This document shows positions 12,792-24,660 of a DNA stretch of 64,000 nt, one piece after another (the first letter of the stretch is position 1; each line of letters opens with the position of its first letter). The position numbers and the translations under genes were made by a program. The notes below the pieces were generated by a model. The model was not told the origin of the DNA and did not search any database. It worked only from the letters and a program-made list of their open reading frames with translations. This stretch comes from Acanthosepion lycidas. Its lineage: Eukaryota > Mollusca > Cephalopoda > Sepiida > Sepiidae. The stretch covers positions 56,491,292-56,555,291 of the forward strand of contig OZ010611.1 of the NCBI GenBank assembly GCA_963932145.1, written 5' to 3'.

Positions 12792-15700
12792 TGAGCCTTG
12801 TCTTTAGCTTTTTCTTCTATATTGAAAATTATGTAGAGGCATGCCCCCCTCTAAATCTGGATTGAAATTATTTTTCATTCTAATTCATAGAAATGGAGTA
12901 GCATGCAATGGTGTCGTCACATACAACTGTGAGTTACTAGAAAAATTTGTGGGCACAAAATGGGTGATCAGTGTCTTATTCTCTTCTGTTTGAGCCTTGT
13001 CTAGCTTTTTCATCTACATTTAACATTACGTAGAGGCAAGGCCCCCCTCTAAATCTGTATTGAAATTATTTTTCATTCTAATTCATTGAAATAGAGAAGC
13101 GTGCAATGGTGTCGTCTCATACAACTATGAGTTAGTAGAAAAATTTGTGGGCACAAAATGGGTGATCAGTGTCTTATTCTCCTCTGTTTGAGCCTTGTCT
13201 TTAGCTTTTTCTTCTATATTGAAAATTATCTAGAGGCAAGGCCCCCCTCTAAATCTGGATTGAAATTATTTTCCTTCTAATTCATAGAAATGGAGTAGCG
13301 TGCAATGGTGTCGTCTCATACAACTGTGAGTTAATAGAAAAATTTGTGGGCACAAAATGGGTGATCAGTGTATTATTCTCTGCTGTTTGAGCCTTGTCTT
13401 TATCTTTTTCTTCTACATTTAAAATTATGTAGAGGCAAGGCCGCCCTCTAAATCTGGATTGAAATTATTTTTCATTCTCTTTCATAGAAATGGAGTAGCG
13501 TGCAATGGTGTCATCTCATACAACTGTGAGTTAGTAGGAAAATTTGTGGGCACAAAATGGGTGATCAGTGACTTATTTTCTTCTGTTTGTTCCTTGTCTT
13601 TACCTTTTTCTTCTATATTTAACATTATGAAGAGGCATGGCCCCCCTCTAAATCTGGATTGAAATTATTTTTCATTCTAATTCATAGAAATGGAGTAGCG
13701 TGCAATGGTTTCGTCTCATACAACTATGAGTTAGCAGAAAAATTTGTGGGCACAAAATGGGTGATCAGTGCCTTATTCTCTTCTGTTTATGCCTTGTCTT
13801 TACCTTTTTCTTCTACATTTAAAATTATGTAGAGGCAAGGCCGCCCTCTAAATCTGGATTGAAATTATTTTTCATTCTCTTTCATAGAAATGGAGTAGCG
13901 TGCAATGGTGTCATCTCATACAACTGTGAGTTAGTAGAAAAATTTGTGGGCACAAAATGGGTGATCAGTGACTTATTCTCTTCTGTTTGTTCCTTGTCTT
14001 TACCTTTTTCTTCTGTATTTAACATTATGAAGAGGCATGGCCCCCCTCTAAATCTGGATTGAAATTATTTTTCATTCTAATTCATAGAAATGGAGTAGCG
14101 TGCAATGGTTTCGTCTCATACAACTGTAAATTAGTAGAAAAAAATTGTGGTCACAAAATGGTTGATCAGTGACTTTTTCTCTTCTGTTTGTGCCTTGTCT
14201 TTACCTTTTTCTTCTATATTTAACATTATGTTGAGGCAAGGCCCCCCTCTAAATCTGGATTGAAATTATTTTTCTTTCTCATTCATAGAAATGGAGTAGC
14301 GTACAATGGTGTCGTCTCATACAACTGTGAGTTAGTAGAAAAATTTGTGGGCACAAAATGGGTGATCAGTGACTTATTCTCTTCTGTTTGAGCCTTGTCT
14401 AGCTTTTTTATCTATATTTAACATTATTTAGAGGCAAGGCCCCCCTCTAAATCTGGATTGAAATTATTTTTCATTCTAATTCATAGAAATAGAGTAGCGT
14501 GCAATGGTGTCGTCTCATACAACTATGAGTTATTAGAAAAATTTGTGGGCACAAAATGGGTGATCAGAGTATTATTCTCTTCTGTTTGAGCCTTGTCTTT
14601 AGCTTTTTCTTCTATATTGAAAATTATGTATAGGCAAGGCCCCCCTCTAAATCTGGATTGAAATTATTTTCCTTCTAATTCATAGAAATGGAGTAGCGTG
14701 CAATGGTGTCGTCTCATACAACTGTGAGTTAATAGAAAAATTTGTGGGCACAAAATGGGTGATCAGTGTATTATTCTCTTCTGTTTGAGTCTTGTCTTTA
14801 GCTTTTTCTTCTATATTTAACATTATGTAGAGGCAAGGCCCCCCTCTAAATCTGGATTGAAATTATTTTTCATTCTAATTCATAGAAATGGAGTAGCGTG
14901 CAATGGTGTCGTCACCTACAACTGTGAGTTAGCAGAAAAATTTGTGGGCACAAAATGGGTGATCAGTGCCTTATTCTCTTCTGTTTGAGACTTGTCTTTA
15001 GCTTTTTCTTCTATATTTAACATTATGTAGAGGCAAGGCCCCCCACTAAATCTGGATTGAAATTATTTGTCATTCTAATTCATAGAAATGGAGTAGTGTG
15101 CAATGGTGTCGTCTCATACAACTGTGAGTTAGTAGAAAAATTTGTGGGCACAAAATGGGTGATCTGTGATTCATTCTCTTCTATTTGTGCCTTGTCTTTA
15201 CCTTTTTCTTCTATATTTAACATTATGTAGAGGCAAGGCCCCCCTCTAAATCTGGATTGAAATTATTTTTCATTCTAATTCATAGAAATAGAGTAGCGTG
15301 CAATCGTTTCATCTCATACAACTGTGAGTTAGTAGAAAAATTTGTGGGCACAAAATGGGTGATCAGTGTCTTATTCTCTTCTGTTTGAGCCGTGTCTTTA
15401 GCTTTTTCTTCTATATTTAACATTATGTAGAGGCAAGGCCCCCCTCTAAATCTGGATTGAAATTATTTTTCATTCTAATTCATAGAAATGGAGTAGCGTG
15501 CAATGGTTTCGTCTCATACAACTGTGAATTAGTAGAAAAAAATTGTGGTCACAAAATGGTTGATCAGTGACTTTTTCTCTTCTGTTTGTGCCTTGTCTTT
15601 ACCTTTTTCTTCTATATTTAACATTATGTTGAGGCAAGGCCCCCCTCTAAATCTGGATTGAAATTATTTTTCATTCTAATTCATAGGAATGGAGTAGCGT

Positions 15701-16228
15701 GCAATGGTGTCGTCTCATACAACTGTGAGTTATTAGAAAAATTTGTGGGCACAAAATGGGTGATCAATGTCTTATTCTCTTCTGTTTGTGCCTTGTCTTT
15801 ACCTTTTTCTTCTATATTTAACATTATGTTGAGGCAAGGCCCCCCTCTAAATCTGGATTGAAATTATTTTTCATTCTAATTCATAGAAATGGAGTAGCGT
15901 GCAATGGTGTCGTCTCATACAACTGTGAGTTAGTAGATAAATTTGTGGGCACAAAATGGGTGATCAGTGTTTTATTCTCTTCTGTTTGTGCCTTGTCTTT
16001 ACCTTTTTCTTCTATATTTAACATTATGTAGAGGCAAGGCACCCCTCTAAATCTGGATTGAAATTATTTTTCATTCTAATTCATAGAAATGGAGTAGCAT
16101 GCAATGGATTCGTCTCATACAACTGTGAATTAGTAGAAAAAAATTGTGGTCACAAAATGGTTGATCAGTGACTTATTCTCTTCTGTTTGAGCCTTGCCTT
16201 TAGCTTTTTCTTCTATATTTAACATTAT
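12792..16228 (+). repeat. Mixed monomer block related to 59.4-62.0 kb
   Basis: Units are distinguished by ATATTGAAAATTA, GAAATTATTTTCCTTC (one base short), TTCTCTTTCATAG, GTACAATGG and AATCGTTTCATC. A local two-monomer (400-bp) duplication gives 13459-13662 and 13859-14062. The order of these markers reappears at 59.4-62.0 kb, for example GAGTAGTGTG at 15091 and 61040 and CAATCGTTTC at 15301 and 61250, both at an offset of 45949 bp. There is no gene. Confidence 0.82.
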
Positions 16229-17827
16229 GTAGAGGCATGGCCCCCCTCTAAATCTGGATTGATATTATTTTTCTTTCTAATTCATAGAAATGGAGTAGCG
16301 TGCAATGGTGTCGTCTCATTCAACTGTAGGTTAGTAGAAAAATATGTGGGCACAAAATGGGTGATCAGTGTCTTATTCTCTTCTGTTTGTGCCTTGTCTC
16401 TACCTTTTTTTTCTATGTTTAACATTATGGAGAGGCAAGGCCCCCCTCTAAATCTGGATTGAAATTATTTTTCTTTCTAATTCATAGAAATGGAGTAGCG
16501 TGCAATGGTGTCGTCTCATACAACTGTGAGTTAGTAGAAAACTTTCTGGGCACAAAATGGGATTTCAGTGTCTTATTCTCTTCTGTTTGTGCCTTGTCTT
16601 TAGCTTTTTCTTCTATATTTAACATTATGTAGAGGCAAGGCCCCCCTCTAAATCTGGATTGAAATTATTTTTCTTTCTAATTCATAGAAATGGAGTAGGG
16701 TGCAATGGTTTCGTCTCATACAACTGTGAGTTAGTAGAAAAATTTGTGGGCACAAAATGGGTGATCAATGTCTTATTCTCTTCTGTTTGTGCCTTGTCTT
16801 TACCTTTTTCTTCTATATTTAACATTATGTTGAGGCAAGGCCCCCCTCTAAATCTGGATTGAAATTATTTTTCATTCTAATTTATAGAAATGGAGTAGCG
16901 TGCAATGGTGTCGTCTCATACAACTGTGAGTTAGTAGATAAATTTGTGGGCACAAAATGGGTGATCAGTGTCTTATTCTTTCTGTTCGTGCCTTGTCTTT
17001 ACCTTTTTCTTCTATATTTAACATTATGTAGAGGCAAGGCCCCCCTCTAAATCTGGGTTGAAATTATTTTTCATTCTAATTCATAGAAATGGAGTAGCAT
17101 GCAATGGTGTCGTCTCATACAACTGTGAGATAGTAGGAAAATTTGTGGGAACAAAATGCGTGATCAGTGATTTATTCTCTTCTGTTTGAGCCTTGTTTTT
17201 AGCTTTTTCTTCTATATTTAACATTATGTAGAGGCAAGGCCCCCCTCTAAATCTGGATTGAAATTATTTTTCATTCTAATTCATAGAAATGTAGTAGCGT
17301 GCAATGGTGTCGTCTCATACAACTGTGAATTAGTAGAAAAATTTGTGGGCACAAAAAGGGTGATCAGTGTCTTATTCTCTTTTGTTTGAGCCTTTTCTTT
17401 AGCTTTTTCTTCTATATTTAACATTATGTAGAGGCAAGGCCCCCCTCTAAATCTGGATTGAAATTATTTTTCATTCTAATTTATAGAAATGGAGTAGCGT
17501 GAAATAGTGTCTTCTCATACAACTGTGAGTTAGTAGAAAAATTTGTGGGCACAAAATCGGTGATCAGTTACTTATTCTTTTCTGTTTGAGCCTTGTCTTT
17601 AGCTTTTTCTTCTATATTTAACATTATGTAGAGGCAAGGCCCCCCTCTAAATCTGGATGAAAATTATTTTTCATTCTCATTCATAGAAATGGAGTAGCGT
17701 GCAATGGTGGTGTCTCATAAAACTGTGAGTTAGTAGAAAAATTTGTGGGCACAAAATGGGTGATCAGTGACTTATTCTCTTCTGTTTGAGCCTTGTCTTT
17801 AGCTTTTTCTTCTATATTTAACATTAT
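16229..17827 (+). repeat. HOR D, copy 1 (8 monomers, about 1.6 kb)
   Basis: This block repeats at an offset of 1599 bp. Markers are GAGGCATGG with ACTGTAGGTTAG (16325/17924), GGGATTTCAG (16559/18158), GGAGTAGGGTGC (16692/18291) and CTTTCTGTTCGTGCC (near 16977/18576). The same monomer order reappears in the 21.0-23.7 kb region, so HOR D and HOR C share ancestry. Confidence 0.85.
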
Positions 17828-19671
17828 GTAGAGGCATGGCCCCCCTCTAAATCTGGATTGAAATTATTTTTCTTTCTAATTCATAGAAATGGAGTAGCGT
17901 GCAATGGTGTCGTCTCATACAACTGTAGGTTAGTAGAAAAATATGTGGGCACAAAATGGGTGATCAGTGTCTTATTCTCTTCTGTTTGTGCCTTGTCTCT
18001 ACCTTTTTCTTCTATATTTAACATTATGGAGAGGCAAGGCCCCCCTCTAAATCTGGATTGAAATTATTTTTCTTTCTAATTCATAGAAATGGAGTAGCGT
18101 GCAATGGTGTCGTCTCATACAACTGTGAGTTAGTGGAAAACTTTATGGGCACAAAATGGGATTTCAGTGTCTTATTCTCTTCTGTTTGAGCCTTGTCTTT
18201 AGCTTTTTCTTCTATATTTAACATTATGTAGAGGCAAGGCCCCCCTCTAAATCTGGATTGAAATTATTTTTCTTTCTAATTCATAGAAATGGAGTAGGGT
18301 GCAATGGTTTCGTCTCATACAACTGTGAGTTAGTAGAAAAATTTGTGGGCACAAAATGGGTGATCAATGTCTTATTCTCTTCTGTTTGTGCCTTGTCTTT
18401 ACCTTTTTCTTCTATATTTAACATTATGTTGAGGCAAGGCCCCCCTCTAAATCTGGATTGAAATTATTTTTCATTCTAATTTATAGAAATGGAGTAGCGT
18501 GCAATGGTGTCGTCTCATACAACTGTGAGTTAGTAGATAAATTTGTGGGCACAAAATGGGTGATCAGTGTCTTATTCTTTCTGTTCGTGCCTTGTCTTTA
18601 CCTTTTTCTTCTATATTTAACATTATGTAGAGGCAAGGCCCCCCTCTAAATCTGGATTGAAATTATTTTTCATTCTAATTCATAGAAATGGAGTAGCATG
18701 CAATGGTGTCGTCTCATACAACTGTGAGATAGTAGATAAATTTGTGGGCACAAAATGGGTGATCAGTGTCTTATTCTTTCTGTTCGTGCCTTGTCTTTAC
18801 CTTTTTCTTCTATATTTAACATTATGTAGAGGCAAGGCCCCCCTCTAAATCTGGATTGAAATTATTTTTCATTCTAATTCATAGAAATGGAGTAGCATGC
18901 AATGGTGTCGTCTCATACAACTGTGAGATAGTAGGAAAATTTGTGGGAACAAAATGCGTGATCAGTGACTTATTCTCTTCTGTTTGAGCCTTGTTTTTAG
19001 CTTTTTCTTCTATATTTAACATTATGTAGAGGCAAGGCCCCCTCTAAATCTGGATTGAAATTATTTTTCATTCTAATTCATAGAAATGTAGTAGCGTGCA
19101 ATGGTGTCGTCTCATACAACTGTGAATTAGTAGAAAAATTTGTGGGCACAAAATGGGTGATCAGTGTCTTATTCTCTTCTGTTTGAGCCTTTTCTTTAGC
19201 TTTTTCTTCTATATTTAACATTATGTAGAGGCAAGGCCCCCCTCTAAATCTGGATTGAAATTATTTTTCATTCTAATTCATAGAAATGGAGTAGTGTGCA
19301 ATGGTGTCGTCTCATACAACTGTGAGTTAGTAGAAAAATTTGTGGGCACAAAATGGGTGATCAGTGACTTATTCTCTTCTGTTTGTCCCTTGTCTTTACC
19401 TTTTTCTTCTATAATTAACATTACGTAGAGGTAAGGCCTCCCTCTAAATCTGGATTGAAATTATTTTTCATTCTAATTCATAGAAATGGAGTAGCGTGCA
19501 ATGGTGGTGTCTCATAAAACTGTGAGTTAGTAGAAAAATTTGTGGGCACAAAATGGGTGATCAGTGACTTATTCTCTTCTGTTTGAGCCTTGTCTTTAGC
19601 TTATTCTTCTATATTTAACATTATGTAGAGGCAAGGCCCCCATCTAAATCTGGATTGAAATTATTTTTCAT
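17828..19671 (+). repeat. HOR D, copy 2 (9 monomers; one extra monomer)
   Basis: It follows copy 1 at an offset of 1599 bp up to about 18650 and then at 1798 bp. The extra unit, 18657-18855, is a hybrid: it shares AGCATGC and GTGAGATAGTAG with the following unit and GATAAATTTG and CTTTCTGTTCGTG with the preceding one. That is what unequal crossing-over or gene conversion within a monomer would leave. Near 19290 one unit reads GTAGTGTGC where copy 1 has GTGAAATAG, so homology there is patchy. Confidence 0.8.
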
Positions 19672-21473
19672 TCTAATTCATAGAAATGGAGTAGGGTGCA
19701 ATGGTTTTCGTCTCATGCAACTGTGAGTTAGTAGAAAAATTTGTGGGCACAAAATGGGTGATCAGTGTCTTATTCTCTTCTGTTTGAGCCGTGTCTTTAG
19801 CTTTTTCTTCTATATTTAACATTATGTAGAGGCAAGGCCCCCCTATAAATCTGGATAGAAATTATTTTTCATTCTAATTCATAGAAATGGAGTAGCGTGC
19901 AATGGTGTCGTCTCATACAACTGTCAGTTAGTAGAAAAATTTGTGAGCACAAAATGTTTGATCAGTGACTTTTTCTCTTCTGTTTGTGCCTTGTCTTTAC
20001 CTTTTTCTTCTATATTTAACATTATGTTGAGGCAAGGCCCCCCTCTAAATCTGCATTGAAATTATTTTTCATTCTAATTCATAGAAATGGAGTAGCGTGC
20101 AATGGTGTCGTCTCATACAACTGTGAGTTAGTAGAAAAATTTGTGGGCACAAAATGGGTGATCAATGTCTTATTCTCTTCTGTTTGTGCCTTGTCTTTAC
20201 CTTTTTCTTCTATATTTAACATTATGTAGAGGCAAGGCCCCCCTATAAATCTGGATAGAAATTATTTTTCATTCTAATTCATAGAAATGGAGTAGCGTGC
20301 AATGGTGTCGTCTCATACAACTGTGAGTTAGTAGAAAAATTTGTGAGCACAAAATATTTGATCAGTGACTTTTTCTCTTCTGTTTGTGCCTTGTCTTTAC
20401 CTTTTTCTTCTATATTTAACATTATGTTGAGGCAAGGCCCCCCTCTAAATCTGCATTGAAATTATTTTTCATTCTAATTCATAGAAATGGAGTAGCGTGC
20501 AATGGTGTCGTCTCATACAACTGTGAGTTAGTAGAAAAATTTGTGGGCACAAAATGGGTGATCAATGTCTTATTCTCTTCTGTTTGTGCCTTGTCTTTAC
20601 CTTTTTCTTCTATATTTAACATTATGTTGAGGCAAGGCCCCCCTCTAAATCTGGATTGAAATTATTTTTCATTCTAATTCATAGAAATGGAGTAGCGTGC
20701 AATGGTGTCGTCTCATACAACTGTGAGTTAGTAGATAAATTTGTGGGCACAAAATGGGTGATCAGTGTTTTATTCTCTTCTGTTTGTGCCTTGTCTTTAC
20801 CTTTTTCTTCTATATTTAACATTATGTAGAGGCAAGGCACCCCTCTAAATCTGGATTGAAATTATTTTTCATTCTAATTCATAGAAATGGAGTAGCATGC
20901 AATGGTTTCGTCTCATACAACTCTGAATTAGTAGAAAAAAATTGTGGTCACAAAATGGTTGATCAGTGACTTTTTCTCTTCTGTTTGAGCCTTGTCTTTA
21001 GCTTTTTCTTCTATATTTAACATTATGTAGAGGCATGGCCCCCCTCTAAATCTGGATTGAAATTATTTTTCTTTCTAATTCATAGAAATGGAGTAGCGTG
21101 CAATGGTGTCGTCTCATACAACTGTAGGTTAGTAGAAAAATATGTGGGCACAAAATGGGTGATCAGTGTCTTATTCTCTTCTGTTTGTGCCTTGTCTCTA
21201 CCTTTTTCTTCTATGTTTAACATTATGGAGAGGCAAGGCCCCCCTCTAAATCTGGATTGAAATTATTTTTCTTTCTAATTCATAGAAATGGAGTAGCGTG
21301 CAATGGTGTCGTCTCATACAACTGTGAGTTAGTAGAAAACTTTATGGGCACAAAATGGGATTTCAGTGTCTTATTCTCTTCTGTTTGTGCCTTGTCCTTA
21401 GCTTTTTCTTCTATATTTAACATTATGTAGAGGCAAGGCCCCCCTCTAAATCTGGATTGAAATTATTTTTCTT
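19672..21473 (+). repeat. HOR C, copy 1 (9 monomers, 1802 bp)
   Basis: Tandem with an identical-looking copy at an offset of 1802 bp. The block opens with GGAGTAGGGTGCAATGG, one base longer at TGGTTTTCGTC. It contains two successive versions of a dimer marked by CCTATAAATCTGGATAG (19843 and 20243) followed by a CTGCATTGAAATT unit. The copy then runs through GATAAATTTG, AACTCTGAATTAG, GAGGCATGG/ACTGTAGG and GGGATTTCAG units. There is no gene. Confidence 0.92.
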
Positions 21474-23275
21474 TCTAATTCATAGAAATGGAGTAGGGTG
21501 CAATGGTTTTCGTCTCATGCAACTGTGAGTTAGTAGAAAAATTTGTGGGCACAAAATGGGTGATCAGTGTCTTATTCTCTTCTGTTTGAGCCGTGTCTTT
21601 AGCTTTTTCTTCTATATTTAACATTATGTAGAGGCAAGGCCCCCCTATAAATCTGGATAGAAATTATTTTTCATTCTAATTCATAGAAATGGAGTAGCGT
21701 GCAATGGTGTCGTCTCATACAACTGTCAGTTAGTAGAAAAATTTGTGAGCACAAAATGTTTGATCAGTGACTTTTTCTCTTCTGTTTGTGCCTTGTCTTT
21801 ACCTTTTTCTTCTATATTTAACATTATGTTGAGGCAAGGCCCCCCTCTAAATCTGCATTGAAATTATTTTTCATTCTAATTCATAGAAATGGAGTAGCGT
21901 GCAATGGTGTCGTCTCATACAACTGTGAGTTAGTAGAAAAATTTGTGGGCACAAAATGGGTGATCAATGTCTTATTCTCTTCTGTTTGTGCCTTGTCTTT
22001 ACCTTTTTCTTCTATATTTAACATTATGTAGAGGCAAGGCCCCCCTATAAATCTGGATAGAAATTATTTTTCATTCTAATTCATAGAAATGGAGTAGCGT
22101 GCAATGGTGTCGTCTCATACAACTGTGAGTTAGTAGAAAAATTTGTGAGCACAAAATATTTGATCAGTGACTTTTTCTCTTCTGTTTGTGCCTTGTCTTT
22201 ACCTTTTTCTTCTATATTTAACATTATGTTGAGGCAAGGCCCCCCTCTAAATCTGCATTGAAATTATTTTTCATTCTAATTCATAGAAATGGAGTAGCGT
22301 GCAATGGTGTCGTCTCATACAACTGTGAGTTAGTAGAAAAATTTGTGGGCACAAAATGGGTGATCAATGTCTTATTCTCTTCTGTTTGTGCCTTGTCTTT
22401 ACCTTTTTCTTCTATATTTAACATTATGTTGAGGCAAGGCCCCCCTCTAAATCTGGATTGAAATTATTTTTCATTCTAATTCATAGAAATGGAGTAGCGT
22501 GCAATGGTGTCGTCTCATACAACTGTGAGTTAGTAGATAAATTTGTGGGCACAAAATGGGTGATCAGTGTTTTATTCTCTTCTGTTTGTGCCTTGTCTTT
22601 ACCTTTTTCTTCTATATTTAACATTATGTAGAGGCAAGGCACCCCTCTAAATCTGGATTGAAATTATTTTTCATTCTAATTCATAGAAATGGAGTAGCAT
22701 GCAATGGTTTCGTCTCATACAACTCTGAATTAGTAGAAAAAAATTGTGGTCACAAAATGGTTGATCAGTGACTTTTTCTCTTCTGTTTGAGCCTTGTCTT
22801 TAGCTTTTTCTTCTATATTTAACATTATGTAGAGGCATGGCCCCCCTCTAAATCTGGATTGAAATTATTTTTCTTTCTAATTCATAGAAATGGAGTAGCG
22901 TGCAATGGTGTCGTCTCATACAACTGTAGGTTAGTAGAAAAATATGTGGGCACAAAATGGGTGATCAGTGTCTTATTCTCTTCTGTTTGTGCCTTGTCTC
23001 TACCTTTTTCTTCTATGTTTAACATTATGGAGAGGCAAGGCCCCCCTCTAAATCTGGATTGAAATTATTTTTCTTTCTAATTCATAGAAATGGAGTAGCG
23101 TGCAATGGTGTCGTCTCATACAACTGTGAGTTAGTAGAAAACTTTATGGGCACAAAATGGGATTTCAGTGTCTTATTCTCTTCTGTTTGTGCCTTGTCCT
23201 TAGCTTTTTCTTCTATATTTAACATTATGTAGAGGCAAGGCCCCCCTCTAAATCTGGATTGAAATTATTTTTCTT
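21474..23275 (+). repeat. HOR C, copy 2 (9 monomers, 1802 bp)
   Basis: Read line by line against 19672-21473, I found no mismatch, including at private variants such as AACTGTCAGTTAG, ACAAAATATTTGATC, AACTCTGAATTAG, TCTATGTTTAAC and CCTTGTCCTTAGC. Copies with no difference over 1.8 kb inside an array whose monomers commonly differ by several percent must be very recent, freshly converted, or an assembly artefact. Confidence 0.92.
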
Positions 23276-24660
23276 TCTAATTCATAGAAATGGAGTAGGG
23301 TGCAATGGTTTCGTCTCATACAACTGTGAGTTAGTAGAAAAATTTGTGGGCACAAAATGGGTGATCAATGTCTTATTCTCTTCTGTTTGTGCCTTGTCTT
23401 TACCTTTTTCTTCTATATTTAACATTATGTTGAGGCAAGGCCCCCCTCTAAATCTGGATTGAAATTATTTTTCATTCTAATTTATAGAAATGGAGTAGCG
23501 TGCAATGGTGTCGTCTCATACAACTGTGAGTTAGTAGATAAATTTGTGGGCACAAAATGGGTGATCAGTGTCTTATTCTTTCTGTTCGTGCCTTGTCTTT
23601 ACCTTTTTCTTCTATATTTAACATTATGTAGAGGCAAGGCCCCCCTCTAAATCTGGATTGAAATTATTTTTCATTCTAATTCATAGAAATGGAGTAGCAT
23701 GCAATGGTGTCGTCTCATACAACTGTTAGATAGTAGGAAAATTTGTGGGAACAAAATGCGTGATCAGTGACTTATTCTCTTCTGTTTGAGCCTTGTTTTT
23801 AGCTTTTTCTTCTATATTTAACATTATGTAGAGGCAAGGCCCCCTCTAAATCTGGATTGAAATTATTTTTCATTCTAATTCATAGAAATGTAGTAGCGTG
23901 CAATGGTGTCGTCTCATACAACTGTGAATTAGTAGAAAAATTTGTGGGCACAAAATGGGTGATCAGTGTCTTTTTCTCTTCTGTTTGAGCCTTTTCTTTA
24001 GCTTTTTCTTCTATATTTAACATTATGTAGAGGCAAGGCCCCCCTCTAAATCTGGATTGAAATTATTTTTCATTCTAATTCATAGAAATGGAGTAGGGTG
24101 CAATGGTTTCGTCTCATGCAACTGTGAGTTAGTAGAAAAATTTGTGGGCACAAAATGGGTGATCAGTGTCTTATTCTCTTCTGTTTGAGCCGTGTCTTTA
24201 GCTTTTTCTTCTATATTTAACATTATGTAGAGGCAAGGCCCCCCTATAAATCTGGATAGAAATTATTTTTCATTCTAATTCATAGAAATGGAGTAGCGTG
24301 CAATGGTGTCGTCTCATACAACTGTGAGTTAGTAGAAAAATTTGTGAGCACAAAATGTTTGATCAGTGACTTTTTCTCTTCTGTTTGTGCCTTGTCTTTA
24401 CCTTTTTCTTCTATATTTAACATTATGTTGAGGCAAGGCCCCCCTCTAAATCTGCATTGAAATTATTTTTCATTCTAATTTATAGAAATGGAGTAGCGTG
24501 CAATGGTGTCGTCTCATACAACTGTGAGTTAGTAGAAAAATTTGTGGGCACAAAATGGGTGATCAATGTCTTATTCTCTTCTGTTTGGGCCTTGTCTTTA
24601 CCTTTTTCTTCTATATTTAACATTACGTTGAGGCAAGGCCCCCCTCTAAATCTGGATTGA
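23276..24660 (+). repeat. Chimeric tail: HOR D segment rejoined to a HOR C start
   Basis: From 23276 to about 24060 the order matches 18275-19230: GTAGGGTGC with a normal TTTCGTC, the GATAAATTTG/CTTTCTGTTCG unit, GATAGTAGGAAAATTTG and GTAGTAGCGTGC. At about 24091 it switches back to the HOR C opening (GTAGGGTGC, CTCATGCAAC, CCTATAAATCTGGATAG at 24243) and continues to about 24660 before ending. This is a partial third copy of HOR C. Confidence 0.8.
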
